A stretch of DNA of 64,000 nucleotides from Bacillus sp. ISL-18 (GTDB lineage Bacteria > Bacillota > Bacilli > Bacillales > Cytobacillaceae), in NCBI RefSeq assembly GCF_018613415.1, contig NZ_JAGGQG010000010.1, forward strand, positions 829,399 to 893,398. Reading direction: 5' to 3'. Shown piece by piece: positions 16,354 through 24,866 of the stretch. Numbering within the stretch: the first letter of the stretch is position 1; the number at the start of each line of letters is the position of its first letter. The notes beneath the pieces are model-generated. The model was not told the origin of the DNA. It was given only the letters and a program-made list of their open reading frames with translations, and ran no database searches. Position numbers and translations under genes: made by a program.

Positions 16354-18147
16354 TTAAGCAACTCTTGAACCAAATTGAAAACGAGGGGAATTCCACATGG
16401 TGGTCCATTTCTTAATAGCTGTCGCCAAAATAATGATACCAAGTACTAACATGATGATCGAAAGAATCCCATTTAACACACTGTATCCAGCAGCTGCCGG
16501 ATTTAAGTAAACGTTTTTGACCATCCAATAGCCTGCATAGTTAACCGTGACAAACAAATAAGCGAGAGGAATTAAACATGTTAACATGTACCAGCGTTTG
16601 TCAGCCACTTTTAGGATGACAGTGGCCCCAATAATGAGACCGATCGATGCCATCAACTGATTAGATACACCGAATAAGGCCCAAACAGAACCGATATCTC
16701 CAGAAAAGAGCAAATATCCCCATATAAAGCAAGCTAATGCACTTGCAAATATAGACCCAGGAATCCAATCTGTTTTTTTCAATGGTTTATAAAACTCACC
16801 AAAGAAATCTTGTATTAAATAACGGGCTACACGTGTTCCAGAATCAATCGCAGTTAAAATAAATACCGCTTCAAACATAATGACAAACTGGAAAAAGTAG
16901 GACGATAATTTAGCAAACCAAGGGATGGCCGTGAAAACATAGGTCATACCTACAGCTAATGTTACGGCCCCGCCCGTTCTTCCTTCCAAGTCCATTCCAA
17001 TTTCCTGGGCAAGCTTTGGTAATTGGTCCACATGCATGCCTAATGTTTTGTAAACCTCTGGAGTGGAATTAATGGCAAAATAATCTGCAGGCTGAAGGGC
17101 TGTTGCTGCTATTAATGCCATAATCCCAACCACACACTCTACTAACATCGCCCCAAATCCAACTACTTTAATATCTGACCAGCGATCAAGCATTTTCGGA
17201 GTTGTACCTGAACCAACAAAGGCATGGAAGCCAGAAATGGCACCACAGGCAATCGTAATCGAAATAAACGGCCAGACTGGACCAGCAATGACAGGACCGC
17301 CGCCTTGTGTAAACTTCGTAAATGCAGGCATTTGAATGTTCGGATTAATAATAAATACTCCAATAATAAGGGCAATAAATACACCAATTTTCATAAAACT
17401 ACTTAAATAATCTCGTGGAGCTAGCAATAGCCATACTGGCAGTGCCGCAGCAAAAAAAGCATAGATAGGCAGAATAATTGCCAATGTTTTTGTATCTAAA
17501 GTCAGCCATTCGCCCAAAACGGTATTCTGAATCATCGGTCCTACAAATACGCCTACCATGACAAGGATGAATCCAATTGTAGTCGTTATTTTTAAATTAC
17601 CTGTTTTCTTATATAAGATGCCTACTCCCATTGCAATGGGAATAGTGATTCCTACTGAAAAAGTCCCCCATGGGTTGTTCTCAAGTGCGTGAAGTACGAC
17701 CATTGAAAGCCCTGCCATGGTAATCGTAATGATGAATAGCATAGCAAGTCCTGTACAAAAACCTGCGACAGGGCCTAATTCATCCTTGGCTACTTCAGAT
17801 AATGATTTTCCCTTCTTTCGCATAGAGGCGTAAAGGACAACTGCGTCATGGACAGCACCACCGATTACCGCACCAATTAACAGCCAAAGTAAACTTGGCA
17901 AATAACCAAATTGTGCAGCCAAGATTGGCCCTACAAGCGGACCAGCTGCTGCAATCGCAGCAAAATGGTGGCCAAATGTCACCCATTTATTAGTTGGGAC
18001 ATAGTCCTTCCCATCATTAAATTCGTGAGCTGGTGTTGGCTTTGAATCGTCTAACTTTAAAACATTTGCAGCCATGAAAGTTCCGTATAAACGGTAAGCA
18101 ATCATTAATATACAAATGGAACCAATTACAACCGAAACCGCATTCAT
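16354..18147 (-). CDS. cstA: CstA-family carbon starvation / pyruvate transporter
   Basis: A 597-aa protein with many transmembrane segments. The CstA signature regions include GPLVGPILAAQFGYLPSLLW near residue 70 and the GSGTTPKMLDRWSDIKVVG segment in the middle. Family members such as E. coli BtsT/CstA import pyruvate or peptides when carbon runs short, and the substrate here is inferred. The ATG follows GGGGGAGG. A perfect cre site lies 50-63 nt upstream, pointing to CcpA repression in good carbon sources. The adjacent lytST genes encode the type of sensor that controls pyruvate carriers. Confidence 0.9.
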   Translation of the reverse strand: MNAVSVVIGSICILMIAYRLYGTFMAANVLKLDDSKPTPAHEFNDGKDYVPTNKWVTFGHHFAAIAAAGPLVGPILAAQFGYLPSLLWLLIGAVIGGAVHDAVVLYASMRKKGKSLSEVAKDELGPVAGFCTGLAMLFIITITMAGLSMVVLHALENNPWGTFSVGITIPIAMGVGILYKKTGNLKITTTIGFILVMVGVFVGPMIQNTVLGEWLTLDTKTLAIILPIYAFFAAALPVWLLLAPRDYLSSFMKIGVFIALIIGVFIINPNIQMPAFTKFTQGGGPVIAGPVWPFISITIACGAISGFHAFVGSGTTPKMLDRWSDIKVVGFGAMLVECVVGIMALIAATALQPADYFAINSTPEVYKTLGMHVDQLPKLAQEIGMDLEGRTGGAVTLAVGMTYVFTAIPWFAKLSSYFFQFVIMFEAVFILTAIDSGTRVARYLIQDFFGEFYKPLKKTDWIPGSIFASALACFIWGYLLFSGDIGSVWALFGVSNQLMASIGLIIGATVILKVADKRWYMLTCLIPLAYLFVTVNYAGYWMVKNVYLNPAAAGYSVLNGILSIIMLVLGIIILATAIKKWTTMWNSPRFQFGSRVA

Positions 18148-18196
18148 TTTCTTTTTTCCTCCCCCTAAATCAATAACTTATATTAATCTTATTAAA

Positions 18197-18210
18197 TGAA
18201 AACGGTAACA
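18197..18210. promoter_or_regulatory. cre (CcpA) site upstream of cstA
   Basis: TGAAAACGGTAACA matches the 14-nt cre consensus TGWAANCGNTNWCA at every position. The flanking A and T also fit the longer consensus. It lies 50-63 nt before the cstA ATG, in or near its promoter, and about 75 nt after the lytT stop. Catabolite repression of a carbon-starvation transporter makes physiological sense. Confidence 0.75.
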
Positions 18211-18277
18211 TACTTTTTTCAAGATATTTTGCTGAAATCTAGGGTTGAAAAACAATAATTCTGAAATGAAATACAAA

Positions 18278-18307
18278 AAACAGCTGTTAAAAACCAAGCA
18301 GCTGTTT
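18278..18307 (-). terminator. Terminator of the lytST operon
   Basis: On the minus strand AAACAGCTG and CAGCTGTTT arms run into TTTTTGTATTT. The lytT stop codon lies inside the hairpin. Confidence 0.8.
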
Positions 18308-19033
18308 CAGTTCCTTTGTATAGGTTCTGCTAACGGGAACCTTTTCGCCGGATTTCATAATTAAATTGTAGGTTGAATTAAACCATGGTTCGATCTCGAG
18401 AATGGCATCAATATTGACTAGATATGCACGATGAACACGCATAATAGAAGGAAATTGCAGTTTTCGTTCAAAGGTTACTAATGGTTCATTGACCCATAAC
18501 TTTTGTTTTTCCGTAGCTACGACTGTTTTACCATCCTGCGTGCCAATATAGACAATGTCATTGATATGGAGTAACACGATTTTTTCATCAATCGAAACCG
18601 CTAATTTTTCTGACCGATCATTTTGACTAGAATGCCACCTAGATGAAAGCGGGATTTTTTGCTCTTTATTTCCAGCCAGCTTAAACAGCTTATCAATGGT
18701 GAGCTGGATCCTTTTTTCATCAATTGGTTTTAAGAGGTAATCAACTACATTAAGTTCAAAAGCTTTAAGAGCATATTCATCAAATGCTGTTGCAAAAACA
18801 ATCAATGGCGGATGGTCTAACTGATTTAATCTACTGGCAATTTCGATTCCACTTTCATCGGCAAGCTGGATATCCAAAAAAATCACATCAATATCCATGT
18901 TTTTTAAATTTTCAAACGCAGTTTCAAGGCAATCAGCTTCTCCAGCTACTTCCACCTGCTTACTTCGTTTTAGCAAATAGGAAAGTTCATCTCTCGCAAG
19001 CGGTTCATCATCAACGATAAAGGCTTTTAACAC
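18287..19033 (-). CDS. lytT: LytTR-type response regulator (LytT/BtsR-like)
   Basis: A 248-aa regulator. The receiver domain occupies residues 1-115, with the phosphoacceptor Asp54 in IDVIFLDIQLADESG and the acidic pair at VDDEP. A LytTR DNA-binding domain fills about residues 145-245 (VYIGTQDGKTVV, MRVHRAYLVNIDAI). The start is a GTG at 19033-19031 behind GGGGG, overlapping the end of lytS by 23 nt. By family it binds direct repeats in promoters of pyruvate or murein-related transporters. cstA, the next gene, is an obvious candidate target. Confidence 0.88.
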   Translation of the reverse strand: MLKAFIVDDEPLARDELSYLLKRSKQVEVAGEADCLETAFENLKNMDIDVIFLDIQLADESGIEIASRLNQLDHPPLIVFATAFDEYALKAFELNVVDYLLKPIDEKRIQLTIDKLFKLAGNKEQKIPLSSRWHSSQNDRSEKLAVSIDEKIVLLHINDIVYIGTQDGKTVVATEKQKLWVNEPLVTFERKLQFPSIMRVHRAYLVNIDAILEIEPWFNSTYNLIMKSGEKVPVSRTYTKELKQLLGF

Positions 19034-20786
19034 TCTCTTCCCCCCATCTTTGCCGGGCTAATGGCAATTTAATTACAACCCTTGTCCCCTTTTCTAGGAT
19101 ACTATCAATCTGTAATGATGCTTCAGGCCCATAAATCTCTTCAATTCTTTTTTTAATATTCCATAAGGCAGTACCTGTACCATCTGCCGAATCAACTGTT
19201 TGAATTCCAAGTACAGCAAGTTTCTCCGGTGAAATCCCTTTTCCATCATCCTCCGTGATGAGGACCATTCTCCCCTCTTCCTGGTAGGCACGGACTCGAA
19301 CTGTTCCCGTTTTGTTTTTTGAAAAGGCATAATGAATCGCATTTTCCACCAGTGGCTGCAATGTAAAGGGGGGTATTAATACCTCTCTAAAAGGTGGAGC
19401 TATTTCAAAAGTCACCTTATACCTGTCAGGGAATCTTGCTTGTTCAATGGACAAATAAGCCTCCACATGATCGAGTTCTTTTTCAAGCGGTATCAGCATT
19501 TGACGAGCGCCTTGAAGATTACTGCGAAAGAAGACACTTAACTGAATTAGCAGTTTTCTAGCTTGGTCGGTATCTTTTCGGATTAAACTTGAAATGGTAT
19601 TAATTGCATTAAACAAAAAATGAGGATGGACCTGTGCCTGAAGTGCCTTAATTTCAGCATCTTTTAATAAGCGTCTTTGCCGCTCTAGCTCTGCCATTTC
19701 GAGCTGGCCGGAAAATAATCTCCCTAAGCCTTCAGCCAGCTCCTGTTCTACACTATCGAGTTGGCTAGAATTAGTAAAATAAAGCTTCAAGGTTCCGACA
19801 GTCTTATCATAAACCTTAAGCGGTAACACTATGGCAGCCTCTAATGGACAATTCGGGTTAAAACATTGAATTTCCATGGCTGTTTTTGCAATAATGATTC
19901 TGCCTTGTTCTAGCACCTTTTTTGTTAATTCAGTGGCCATTGTCCCAGATGGCAGATGATGGTCGGCACCAGCCCCAGCATGTGCGACAACTTGCTGTTG
20001 ATTTGTGATGGAGATGGCATCTGCACCGGTCCATTTCAATATAATTTCAGCTGCCTTTGCGCACGAGTCCATATTTAGGCCCTGCCGAAAAAATGGCAGT
20101 GTTTGATTTGCAATATATAAAGCCTTATGTGTTTGTAATGCCCTTGTTCGTTCCTGTTCTTGAAAAATATCCTGGATAATAAGTAAAAATAAAAGTGTCC
20201 CAAAACCATTAATCGCAATCATAGGAAAGGCAATTAGTTTTACAAGATTTAAGGCTTCATCAAAGGGCTTTGCTAATAGGAGAATAATTCCCATTTGAAA
20301 ACATTCCATCAAAATTCCCATTATAACTGCTTTCGTTGTAGAGCCGCTTTCCTGTATTTTAAAACGTTTACTTAAAAATCCTGTCACGATTCCTGCAAAA
20401 ATGGTGGAAACCGCACATGCCACCGCGGTGAAACCATCGAGCGATAAGCGGTGCAATCCAGCAATCAACCCTACCCCTATTCCAATCATGGGTCCGCCAA
20501 GCAAACCGCCAATCACCACGCCCATTATTCTTGTGTTGGCAATGGCACCATTCTGATCAACATCTGTCAGCCAATCTTGTGACGTAACGACTCCATGACC
20601 TATTTCTACACCTGTATAATTGCTGATAATCCCAAAGGCACCAAAGATCGCTATGATTGTTACTTTCGCTGCCATCCCCCGCTCGTTATGGATCACCTGT
20701 CGAAACGATCTCATCCTTGATAAAATAAATGCAACAATGATTAAAATACCAACCCGCTCAAGCATAAGAGGTATTAAAGCTAGCAT
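19011..20786 (-). CDS. lytS: LytS-type sensor histidine kinase (5TMR_LYT, GAF, HisK)
   Basis: A 591-aa membrane kinase. About six hydrophobic segments in the first 200 residues form the 5TMR_LYT sensor. A GAF-like region follows at roughly 225-355. The phosphoacceptor motif QAQVHPHFLFNAINTISSLI is near residue 388, and an ATPase domain follows (LVENAIHYAF, TEDDGKGI). In related systems (B. subtilis LytST, E. coli BtsSR) the signal is extracellular pyruvate. That is inference here, supported by the neighbouring cstA-type carrier. The start ATG follows GTGGGGATGGG, but a second in-frame ATG seven codons on is possible. Confidence 0.9.
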   Translation of the reverse strand: MLALIPLMLERVGILIIVAFILSRMRSFRQVIHNERGMAAKVTIIAIFGAFGIISNYTGVEIGHGVVTSQDWLTDVDQNGAIANTRIMGVVIGGLLGGPMIGIGVGLIAGLHRLSLDGFTAVACAVSTIFAGIVTGFLSKRFKIQESGSTTKAVIMGILMECFQMGIILLLAKPFDEALNLVKLIAFPMIAINGFGTLLFLLIIQDIFQEQERTRALQTHKALYIANQTLPFFRQGLNMDSCAKAAEIILKWTGADAISITNQQQVVAHAGAGADHHLPSGTMATELTKKVLEQGRIIIAKTAMEIQCFNPNCPLEAAIVLPLKVYDKTVGTLKLYFTNSSQLDSVEQELAEGLGRLFSGQLEMAELERQRRLLKDAEIKALQAQVHPHFLFNAINTISSLIRKDTDQARKLLIQLSVFFRSNLQGARQMLIPLEKELDHVEAYLSIEQARFPDRYKVTFEIAPPFREVLIPPFTLQPLVENAIHYAFSKNKTGTVRVRAYQEEGRMVLITEDDGKGISPEKLAVLGIQTVDSADGTGTALWNIKKRIEEIYGPEASLQIDSILEKGTRVVIKLPLARQRWGEESVKSLYR

Positions 20787-20885
20787 CCCATCCCCACTTT
20801 CTTCCTTTCTAAAAAAACTACTCTATCAATTTACTATATCAAAAAATAAACAAGGAAATAATTTAAAAGACTAAAAATAAAAGAA

Positions 20886-20910
20886 ACCCACAATCATCTT
20901 GACTGTGGGT
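20886..20910 (-). terminator. Terminator of the MFS transporter gene
   Basis: Arms ACCCACA and TGTGGGT around an 11-nt loop. On the minus strand the T-rich TTCTTTTATTTTT follows, just after the stop. Confidence 0.75.
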
Positions 20911-20917
20911 CATAAAC

Positions 20918-22102
20918 TTATATTGTCTTAGCAGTAATTTTCTCTTTTGGTCTCAAACCGCGGTCATAAACGATGGTAGTGCCGATTGCGAGTATAAACA
21001 ACAAGATTAATACTGTAAATAAAGTGAACATATTATAGTGGTCGACCAGTATACCGCCAAGCACTGGACCAATCATCCTTCCGCCTGTGGCCGTACTGTT
21101 CACGATACCTTGATAATAACCTTCACGCCCTTTTGGAGCCAACGCAAAAGCAACAGTTGGAACTGCCGGCCAAATGAACATCTCACCGATTGTTAAAATC
21201 ACCATAGCCGCTAAAAAGCCTGAAAAAGCGCTGGCCTGCCCTGCTACAATAAAGGAAATAATAAAGATACCAATACCGATCAGGATTTGCTTCTTTAACG
21301 ATGAAGCAAGATATTTGAGAATCCCGTTTAAGAGCGGCTGCCCTAGCACGATAATCGCTCCGTTAATCGTCCATAATAAACTATATTGGGTTAGTGTGAT
21401 ATTCACTTCCTGTGTATAAGAAGCAATCGTTGTAGTCCATTGACTGTAGGAAACCCAGCAGAGCAAATAGCCTGCACATAGGATCATTAATGCCTTAAGG
21501 TTCATTCTGCTAACGGCCGTTACATTTTCTTCCCTGTTTTCTTGATGTGCAGCATCTGTAGAAATACCTTTATATCCAAAGACCGCAATCACTAAAAAGA
21601 TGACATACATAACTGTATTTGCAAGAAAAATAAGTTGAAAGGAATAATCAGCGACAATCCCGCCAAGTGATGCCCCGATTGCAACACCAACATTTTGGGC
21701 AACATACAGAGCATTGAAAGATTTCCGTCCTCCCTCTTTCCAAACGGAACCAGCCATCGCATACATAGAAGGAAAAATAATTCCTGTTCCAAAGCCCACA
21801 ATCGTTAAGAAAACAACGTATTCAGGCCAGTTATGCCAGATAGATAACCCCACTAGGGCTGCTAAGGAGATCAGAATCCCCAGAATAATAGATTTAAAGC
21901 CCCCTATTTTATCAAATAAATGACCACCATATAGGTTCCCGATTACATTTGCTCCAGAATTAAGCATTAGAACGATCCCCGCAACAGATAAAGATTTACC
22001 TAAGTGATCGTGAATATAGATGGTATTTAAAGGCCATAAAAAAGAAGAGCCAATTACATTCACTGCCATTCCAATAATTAATAGCCATAAGGCACGTGGC
22101 AT
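20918..22102 (-). CDS. Major facilitator superfamily transporter (YttB-like)
   Basis: A 394-aa protein with about 12 transmembrane segments. The MFS loop 2-3 motif is present as GNLYGGHLFDKIGGFKSI near residue 55, and a second-half counterpart is GGRMIGPVLGGILVDHY. Drug-efflux-type MFS proteins look like this, but the substrate cannot be inferred. The ATG follows AAGGAGC. The position between lytS and ytqA/ytzC agrees with B. subtilis yttB. It is a single-gene unit with its own terminator. Confidence 0.82.
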   Translation of the reverse strand: MPRALWLLIIGMAVNVIGSSFLWPLNTIYIHDHLGKSLSVAGIVLMLNSGANVIGNLYGGHLFDKIGGFKSIILGILISLAALVGLSIWHNWPEYVVFLTIVGFGTGIIFPSMYAMAGSVWKEGGRKSFNALYVAQNVGVAIGASLGGIVADYSFQLIFLANTVMYVIFLVIAVFGYKGISTDAAHQENREENVTAVSRMNLKALMILCAGYLLCWVSYSQWTTTIASYTQEVNITLTQYSLLWTINGAIIVLGQPLLNGILKYLASSLKKQILIGIGIFIISFIVAGQASAFSGFLAAMVILTIGEMFIWPAVPTVAFALAPKGREGYYQGIVNSTATGGRMIGPVLGGILVDHYNMFTLFTVLILLFILAIGTTIVYDRGLRPKEKITAKTI

Positions 22103-22276
22103 GAAAAACGCTCCTTTACGATAAACATTTCATTTCCAAAGATACATTGTATTCCATTCCCAAGCTGGGTGCAATCCTTTTCGTTCTCCTCTTTTTTTAA
22201 TTAAATATTCTGCTAAATCGGATGCTTTTCGAAGTTCATTTTAGGGTGATTTATACCCGTGGGGATGAGAATCTAG

Positions 22277-22590
22277 GCTTCGACAGATAAGTGATAAGTG
22301 ACAGGTATAACAGATAAGACCTGTAGGCTCGGGTTTTGCTTCCCACAGCTTCGACGGATAAGAGACGCTCATAACCCCCGTAGCCGTTTACTTCCCCTTG
22401 CTTCGACCGATAAGAGACGCTCATAACCCCCGTAGCCGTTTGCTTCCCCTTGCTTCGACCGAGACGCTCATAACCCCCGTAGCCGTTTGCTTCCCTTTGC
22501 TTCGACCGATAAGAGACGCTCATAACCCCCGTAGCCGTTTGCTTCCCTTTGCTTCGACCGATAAGAGACGCTCATAACCCCGAAAGCTAA
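22277..22590. repeat. Second tandem array with a 52-bp period
   Basis: Units begin with GCTTCGAC at 22348, 22400, 22452, 22499 and 22551. Spacing is 52, 52, 47 and 52 bp, and the short unit has lost five bases next to CCGA. A degenerate unit starts at 22277. The unit body reads GCTTCGACCGATAAGAGACG, then CTCATAACCCCCGTAGCCGT, then TTGCTTCCCCTT. It shares no sequence with the array at 6.4-7.3 kb. No clear hairpin is seen in the unit. A 90-codon minus-strand frame over it is a by-product of the repeat. Confidence 0.9.
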
Positions 22591-22619
22591 CAGACTCAAA
22601 TCTTACGACAGATAAACAC

Positions 22620-22648
22620 AAAAAGATCTCTCCACAAAGTGAGAGACC
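22620..22648 (-). terminator. Terminator after the small 59-codon gene
   Basis: On the minus strand GGTCTCTC and GAGAGATC pair (one G-T), followed by T5. It lies 12-35 nt after the small gene's stop. Confidence 0.7.
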
Positions 22649-22659
22649 CTTTTCATTTC

Positions 22660-22839
22660 TTATGATGATTGTTCTGGTTCTTGATGCATTTTGGATTTAA
22701 CCGGTTGTCCGCCGGTATCCTCGTATTTCTTTTTTGCCTCTTTTATTAAGTCACGATCCTGGCTGAGCTCAAGGTCTTGATTATTGATACCATTTCGGGT
22801 TTTTTGTTCGGGATTTTTCATCTTGGAACGTTTCTTCAA
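22660..22839 (-). CDS. Small hydrophilic protein, TTG start, downstream of ytzC
   Basis: A 59-codon frame starting at TTG 22839-22837 behind GGAGGAG with 6-nt spacing. The ribosome binding site overlaps the ytzC stop codon, so the two are probably coupled. The product starts LKKRSKMKNPEQKTRNG and ends KYEDTGGQPVKSKMHQEPEQ. It is rich in Lys, Glu and Gln, with no hydrophobic core or known domain. Because it lacks an ATG it is easily missed. A terminator follows directly, which supports a real transcript end. I do not recognise a function. Confidence 0.6.
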   Translation of the reverse strand: MKKRSKMKNPEQKTRNGINNQDLELSQDRDLIKEAKKKYEDTGGQPVKSKMHQEPEQSS

Positions 22840-22854
22840 GAATTTCTCCTCCTC

Positions 22855-23118
22855 TTAACGTGTCTCAATAATCATGGAATTCTGAAGCTGCTGAATTTGA
22901 AGTCTCATTCGATGGAGCTGTTCCCGCTGCTGCGAGTTAGCACTATGGGCCATCGTACAAATATCCTGATAGGTTTGCTCGAGCTGTTGCAGCGCTGTCG
23001 TATAATCATCGTTATTATAATGCTCTTGAAGGCTGCTGTGCTTGTATTGCTCTTCAGCATAACGTAGTGTGTCCTCAACTTGTTGCATTAGATTATCCAT
23101 TGAGTCGCGAGTAGCCAT
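22855..23118 (-). CDS. ytzC: YtzC-like small coiled-coil protein (DUF2524)
   Basis: An 87-aa protein predicted to be almost wholly helical. It begins MATRDSMDNLMQQVEDTLRY and ends RLQIQQLQNSMIIETR, and the glutamine-rich heptad spacing suggests a coiled coil. It matches the YtzC/DUF2524 family by length, opening and position near ytqA. No function is known. The ATG follows AGGGGGG. It is the first of a two-gene unit with the small TTG-start gene. Confidence 0.75.
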   Translation of the reverse strand: MATRDSMDNLMQQVEDTLRYAEEQYKHSSLQEHYNNDDYTTALQQLEQTYQDICTMAHSANSQQREQLHRMRLQIQQLQNSMIIETR

Positions 23119-23308
23119 CTAAGAACCCCCCTAATTGTTTGAAGCGCACGCTTCATTTCTTATTTTGTTCTCCATTCCCTATCCTATAACTCATGACAGG
23201 TGGATAATTATTACCAACCTTTGCTTGCAGCAATGGCAATTGGATATAGGCTTACTTCATGATAAAATGAAGGGTATGCAATCTTTAACTTACAAAGGAG
23301 GTTTCTGA

Positions 23309-24268
23309 GTGCTTCAGACAAAACCTTTTCTATATGCAACCGACGATAAACGATATCACACTTGGAATTACCACCTTAGAAATCATTTCGGCCATAAGGT
23401 GTTTAAAGTAGCCCTTGACGGTGGCTTTGACTGTCCGAACCGCGACGGTACGGTCGCTCATGGCGGCTGTACATTTTGCAGCGCAGCCGGTTCTGGGGAT
23501 TTTGCTGGTAACCGGGTCGAGCCATTAGAAACACAATTTAATCAAATCAAACAAAAAATGCATACTAAGTGGAAAGACGGCAAGTATATGGCTTATTTTC
23601 AGGCCTTTACTAATACCCACGCTCCCGTTGAAGTACTTAGGGAAAAATATGAAACCGTGCTTGACCAAGAGGGGGTTGTTGGAATATCCATTGCAACCCG
23701 CCCAGATTGCTTGCCGGATGACGTGGTTGACTATTTAGCCGAATTAAATCAGCGTACGTATTTATGGGTAGAGCTTGGCCTCCAGACTGTTCATGAAAGA
23801 ACGGCTATGCTGATTAATCGTGCCCATGATTTCCAATCTTACATTGATGGTGTCAATAAACTTCGGAAACATGGGATTCGGATTTGCTCCCACATCATTA
23901 ACGGACTCCCGCTTGAATCCTATGACATGATGATGGAAACAGCTCGTGAGGTAGCCAAATTAGATGTGCAAGGGATTAAGATTCATTTACTGCATTTATT
24001 AAAAGGCACCCCAATGGTTAAACAATATGAAAAGGGAATGCTTGAATTTCTCACCAAAGAGGATTATATATCTTTAGTATGTGACCAATTAGAAATTTTA
24101 CCGCCGGAAATGATTGTTCATCGAATTACAGGAGACGGTCCGATTGACTTAATGGTTGGACCCATGTGGAGTGTTAATAAATGGGAAGTATTGAATTCCA
24201 TTGATGCAGAATTAAAGAGAAGAAACAGCTGGCAAGGTAAGTTTTTCCAAGGGGATGTGGTAAATTGA
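23309..24268 (+). CDS. ytqA: Radical SAM protein YtqA (TIGR01212 family)
   Basis: A 319-aa radical-SAM enzyme. The cluster cysteines are Cys42, Cys54 and Cys57 in DCPNRDG...GGCTFCS, and a TRPDCLPDD segment and a WVELGLQTVHERT segment are typical of the core. The start is a GTG behind AAAGGAGG. It lies one base upstream of mnmM, a tRNA wobble-uridine methyltransferase. The pair is conserved in Firmicutes, and YtqA homologues have been linked to turning cmnm5U into nm5U in tRNA. The exact activity of this copy is inferred. Confidence 0.88.
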   Translation: MLQTKPFLYATDDKRYHTWNYHLRNHFGHKVFKVALDGGFDCPNRDGTVAHGGCTFCSAAGSGDFAGNRVEPLETQFNQIKQKMHTKWKDGKYMAYFQAFTNTHAPVEVLREKYETVLDQEGVVGISIATRPDCLPDDVVDYLAELNQRTYLWVELGLQTVHERTAMLINRAHDFQSYIDGVNKLRKHGIRICSHIINGLPLESYDMMMETAREVAKLDVQGIKIHLLHLLKGTPMVKQYEKGMLEFLTKEDYISLVCDQLEILPPEMIVHRITGDGPIDLMVGPMWSVNKWEVLNSIDAELKRRNSWQGKFFQGDVVN

Positions 24269-24269
24269 T

Positions 24270-24842
24270 ATGAAAATGGAGCGCATTCTCCCCTTTGCCA
24301 AAAGTTTACTTAAAAAGGCTGTAAAGCCCGGAGATATGGTAGTGGATGCCACTTTGGGGAATGGACATGATACGGTATTTTTGGCAGAATTGGTTGGAGA
24401 AGATGGACAAGTTTTTGGGTTTGACGTCCAGCAAGAAGCTATTAACGCTACGAAGGAACGCTTAATCGAGCATAACCTGATCAACAGGGTCACCATTTTT
24501 CATGAAGGCCATGAACAAATTTTTGCAAAAATCCCTAAGGATGTTCAGGGAAAAATAACCGGGGCCATATTTAATCTTGGTTATTTGCCTGGTGGCGACA
24601 AAAACATTGTAACCCATGCAGAAACAACGATTTCGGCAATCGAACAACTATTGTCAATAATGGCTCCCGAGGGGACCATCGTCCTTGTGATTTACCATGG
24701 TCATGAACAAGGTGCAGTTGAACGCGACCAGCTATTGAACTATTGTCAAGGACTGGATCAAAAAACAGCCCATGTTCTTCAATATCAGTTTATTAACCAA
24801 CAAAATAACCCGCCATTTATAATTGCACTTGAAAAAAGATAA
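24270..24842 (+). CDS. mnmM: tRNA wobble-uridine methyltransferase MnmM (YtqB)
   Basis: A 190-aa class I SAM-dependent methyltransferase. SAM motif I is DATLGNGHDTVFLAE at residues 26-40, and NLGYLPGGDK is the NxGYxPG motif of the family. In B. subtilis MnmM methylates nm5(s2)U34 to mnm5(s2)U34 in several tRNAs, replacing the MnmC methylase of E. coli. The ATG is one base after the ytqA stop, so the two are one operon. A terminator follows immediately. Confidence 0.88.
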   Translation: MKMERILPFAKSLLKKAVKPGDMVVDATLGNGHDTVFLAELVGEDGQVFGFDVQQEAINATKERLIEHNLINRVTIFHEGHEQIFAKIPKDVQGKITGAIFNLGYLPGGDKNIVTHAETTISAIEQLLSIMAPEGTIVLVIYHGHEQGAVERDQLLNYCQGLDQKTAHVLQYQFINQQNNPPFIIALEKR

Positions 24843-24866
24843 ACCAGGCACTAGGCCTGGTTTTAT
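24843..24866. terminator. Terminator between mnmM and ytpB
   Basis: AACCAGGC and GCCTGGTT form an 8-bp stem with a 5-nt loop, followed by TTTATTTT. It overlaps the stop codons of both convergent genes. Confidence 0.85.

Noticed and set aside
18197..18210. LytTR binding repeats in the cstA promoter
   Set aside because: TACCGTT overlaps the cre site but no second half at the right spacing was found. The LytT site is therefore not called, although regulation is plausible.
22251..22523. 90-aa minus-strand protein with YRSKQ repeats
   Set aside because: It is the chance translation of the second 52-bp array, with no ribosome binding site.
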